Position numbers and translations under genes: made by a program. From the NCBI GenBank assembly GCA_964510225.1, contig CAZEAN010000044.1, positions 1 through 45,446 on the forward strand: a stretch of DNA of 45,446 nucleotides. Direction: 5' to 3'. Source of the stretch: CAZEAN01 sp964510225. Its GTDB lineage: Bacteria; Planctomycetota; Planctomycetia; Isosphaerales; Isosphaeraceae. Shown piece by piece: positions 44,177-45,446 of this stretch; position 1 is the stretch's first letter, and each line of letters opens with the position of its first letter. The notes below the pieces were generated by a model. That model was not told the origin of the DNA, searched no databases, and saw nothing but the letters and a program-made list of their open reading frames with translations.

Positions 44177-45446
44177 TTATTCCTCCGAGACGAGGATAAT
44201 CATCGACCGCGCTTCAACGCGGTAGCGTGACATTAATTCCACCTTGGGGCCTTCGTCCAAGCTAAGTGCGTCTTCGGGTGATTTACGCGCGGTGTCTACT
44301 GTCCGTCGCCAGACGCGACCTGATGGTGACGCCGGTATCGTAAAGGTCAAGGGCCTCCAGAATGCGTTAAAAGCGATGTAAATGTCGCGGTCAATAACAT
44401 GGTCACGGTCACAGCCACGGCCATCGAACGCAAGTGCGAGCGCGTGGCTCTGCCAATTGAAATCTGGCTCACCCGGCTTGACCCCATGCCAGACAACATC
44501 TGGGGGGTGTCCCTGACCGCCCCGATTGAGAAAGGTCCGGCGTCGGAGGACGGGGTGGCGCTGACGGAGCGCGATGAGCTGCTTCGTGAACCGAAGGAAA
44601 TCTGCATTACTCGATTCGAGCGTCCAATCAATCCAACTTGTCTGATTGTCTTGGCACCAGGCATTATTATTGCCGCCCTGGGTTCGCAGAAACTCATCGC
44701 CGCCGAGGATCATTGGAACCCCTTGGCTTACCATCAGGGTTGCCATCAAGTTCCGCGCCTGACGACGGCGGATGAGAAGAACTGAAGGATCTTGAGTTGG
44801 CCCCTCTGCACCACAGTTCCATGAGCAGTTGTCGTTGTGGCCATCACGGTTATCCTCGCCATTAGCTAGGTTGTGTTTCTGGTTGTAGGAAACCAGATCG
44901 TTGAGGGTAAAGCCGTCATGGCAGGTAATAAGGTTGATCGAGTGAAGCGGACCCCGGTCGGCGTAGAGATCTTCACTGCCGCAGATCCGAGTTGCGAGTA
45001 GCGGGACCTGTCCATCATCCCCACGCCAGAACCGACGGACATCGTCACGATAGCGACCGTTCCACTCAGACCAACGGGCACCACCAGGAAAGCTACCTAC
45101 TTGATAGAGGCCGGCGGCATCCCAAGGCTCTGCAATCAGCTTTGTATCCCGGAGTAAGGGGTCTTCACTGATCATCTCCACAACGGGTGGCTCCATCAAG
45201 ACGCGTCCCTTTTTATCCCGACCAAGCACAGAGGCAAGGTCAAAGCGGAACCCATCAACATGGGCTTCAGCAACGAGGCTTCGGAGGCAAGCGAGGATCA
45301 GGTTGCGGACTACAGGATGATTACTGTTGACTGTATTGCCGCATCCTGTGTAGTTGAGATAGGCACCTTTATCATCGACGAGATAGTAGAGACCGTTGTC
45401 GAGCCCCCGGAAACTGTAGGTAGGGCCGCCATCACCCCCTTCTCCG
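44177..45446 (-). CDS. glgX: glycogen debranching enzyme GlgX, N-terminus outside window
   Basis: The frame runs from the right edge of the window to a stop at 44177, so about 423 C-terminal codons are present; the start lies beyond 45446. Recognisable family blocks are GPTYSFRGLDNGLYYLVDD, NYTGCGNTVNSNHPVVRNL, HVDGFRFDLASVLGRDKKG (catalytic Asp in DGFRFDLAS), KLIAEPWDAAGLYQVGSFPG (acid/base Glu region), INLITCHDGFTLNDLVSYNQ and KHNLANGEDNRDGHNDNCSW. These match glycogen-debranching isoamylase-type GlgX, which removes the alpha-1,6 branches of limit dextrin during glycogen breakdown. The C-terminal beta-domain (AFNAFWRPLTFTIPAS) is intact. The convergent giant gene is separated by a hairpin. 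Confidence 0.93.
   Translation of the reverse strand, partial: GEGGDGGPTYSFRGLDNGLYYLVDDKGAYLNYTGCGNTVNSNHPVVRNLILACLRSLVAEAHVDGFRFDLASVLGRDKKGRVLMEPPVVEMISEDPLLRDTKLIAEPWDAAGLYQVGSFPGGARWSEWNGRYRDDVRRFWRGDDGQVPLLATRICGSEDLYADRGPLHSINLITCHDGFTLNDLVSYNQKHNLANGEDNRDGHNDNCSWNCGAEGPTQDPSVLLIRRRQARNLMATLMVSQGVPMILGGDEFLRTQGGNNNAWCQDNQTSWIDWTLESSNADFLRFTKQLIALRQRHPVLRRRTFLNRGGQGHPPDVVWHGVKPGEPDFNWQSHALALAFDGRGCDRDHVIDRDIYIAFNAFWRPLTFTIPASPSGRVWRRTVDTARKSPEDALSLDEGPKVELMSRYRVEARSMIILVSEE

Noticed and set aside
1..45446. CRISPR array
   Set aside because: No short direct repeats at regular spacing were seen; the regular repeats present are in protein-coding RTX or FG-GAP-like sequence.

Overview
The window looks like a chromosomal segment of a planctomycete. 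The evidence is three very large secreted-type proteins carrying the N-terminal LEPR-XLL-like motif, a DUF1592-type cytochrome next to a Tat-secreted DUF1552 protein, a CxPxR sulfatase, an ABC-2 permease fused to a CPBP protease, and CxxCH proteins mixed with beta-propeller and IPT domains. Codon use and GC content look moderately GC-rich throughout, except in a decayed island near 11-13.5 kb. No genus can be named from the sequence alone.

Layout. Bases 1-3415 (minus strand, running off the left edge) hold a subtilisin-like protein with RTX-type repeats. A short remnant of an ISL3-type transposase follows. Bases 4525-10819 carry two more large minus-strand genes: a YncE-like propeller/di-CxxCH protein, and a LEPR-XLL repeat protein with a helical alpha/alpha-toroid-like C-terminus. 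Bases 10.8-13.6 kb are a mobile-element graveyard: two abutting transposase fragments on opposite strands, an orphan 185-residue hypothetical gene and a truncated RHS/YD-repeat fragment.

Bases 13.6-29.4 kb are a compact gene region. It contains a cupin and a CxxCH/Ada-like protein (overlapping start/stop), manA plus a membrane protein, the tiny ribosomal protein bTHX, then an amidohydrolase and an ABC permease-CPBP fusion with its ATPase (a minus-strand operon). These are followed by DUF485 with an ActP-like sodium symporter (TGATG overlap) and the DUF1592/DUF1552 pair.

Bases 29.4-38.6 kb contain leuS, a lipoprotein N-acetylmuramoyl-L-alanine amidase, a Nudix hydrolase, a small conserved membrane protein, a membrane polyferredoxin and a sulfatase. 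Bases 39.0-44.1 kb hold a 1682-residue modular LEPR-XLL protein (RTX, DUF4394 x2, CHRD, six FG-GAP-like repeats). The window closes with the 3' part of a GlgX-type glycogen debranching enzyme.

How the genes fit together. Housekeeping genes (leuS, manA, bTHX, glgX) are interspersed with a large investment in cell-surface or secreted proteins and periplasmic haem proteins, as is common in this phylum. Convergent gene pairs are separated by clear inverted repeats without U-tracts. No CRISPR array, rRNA or convincing tRNA was seen. No complete novel defence-type system was found. The most interesting items are the architectures of the giant proteins, a protease with Glu at the usual His position, a cytochrome with a degenerate peptidase-like domain, and the decayed island.
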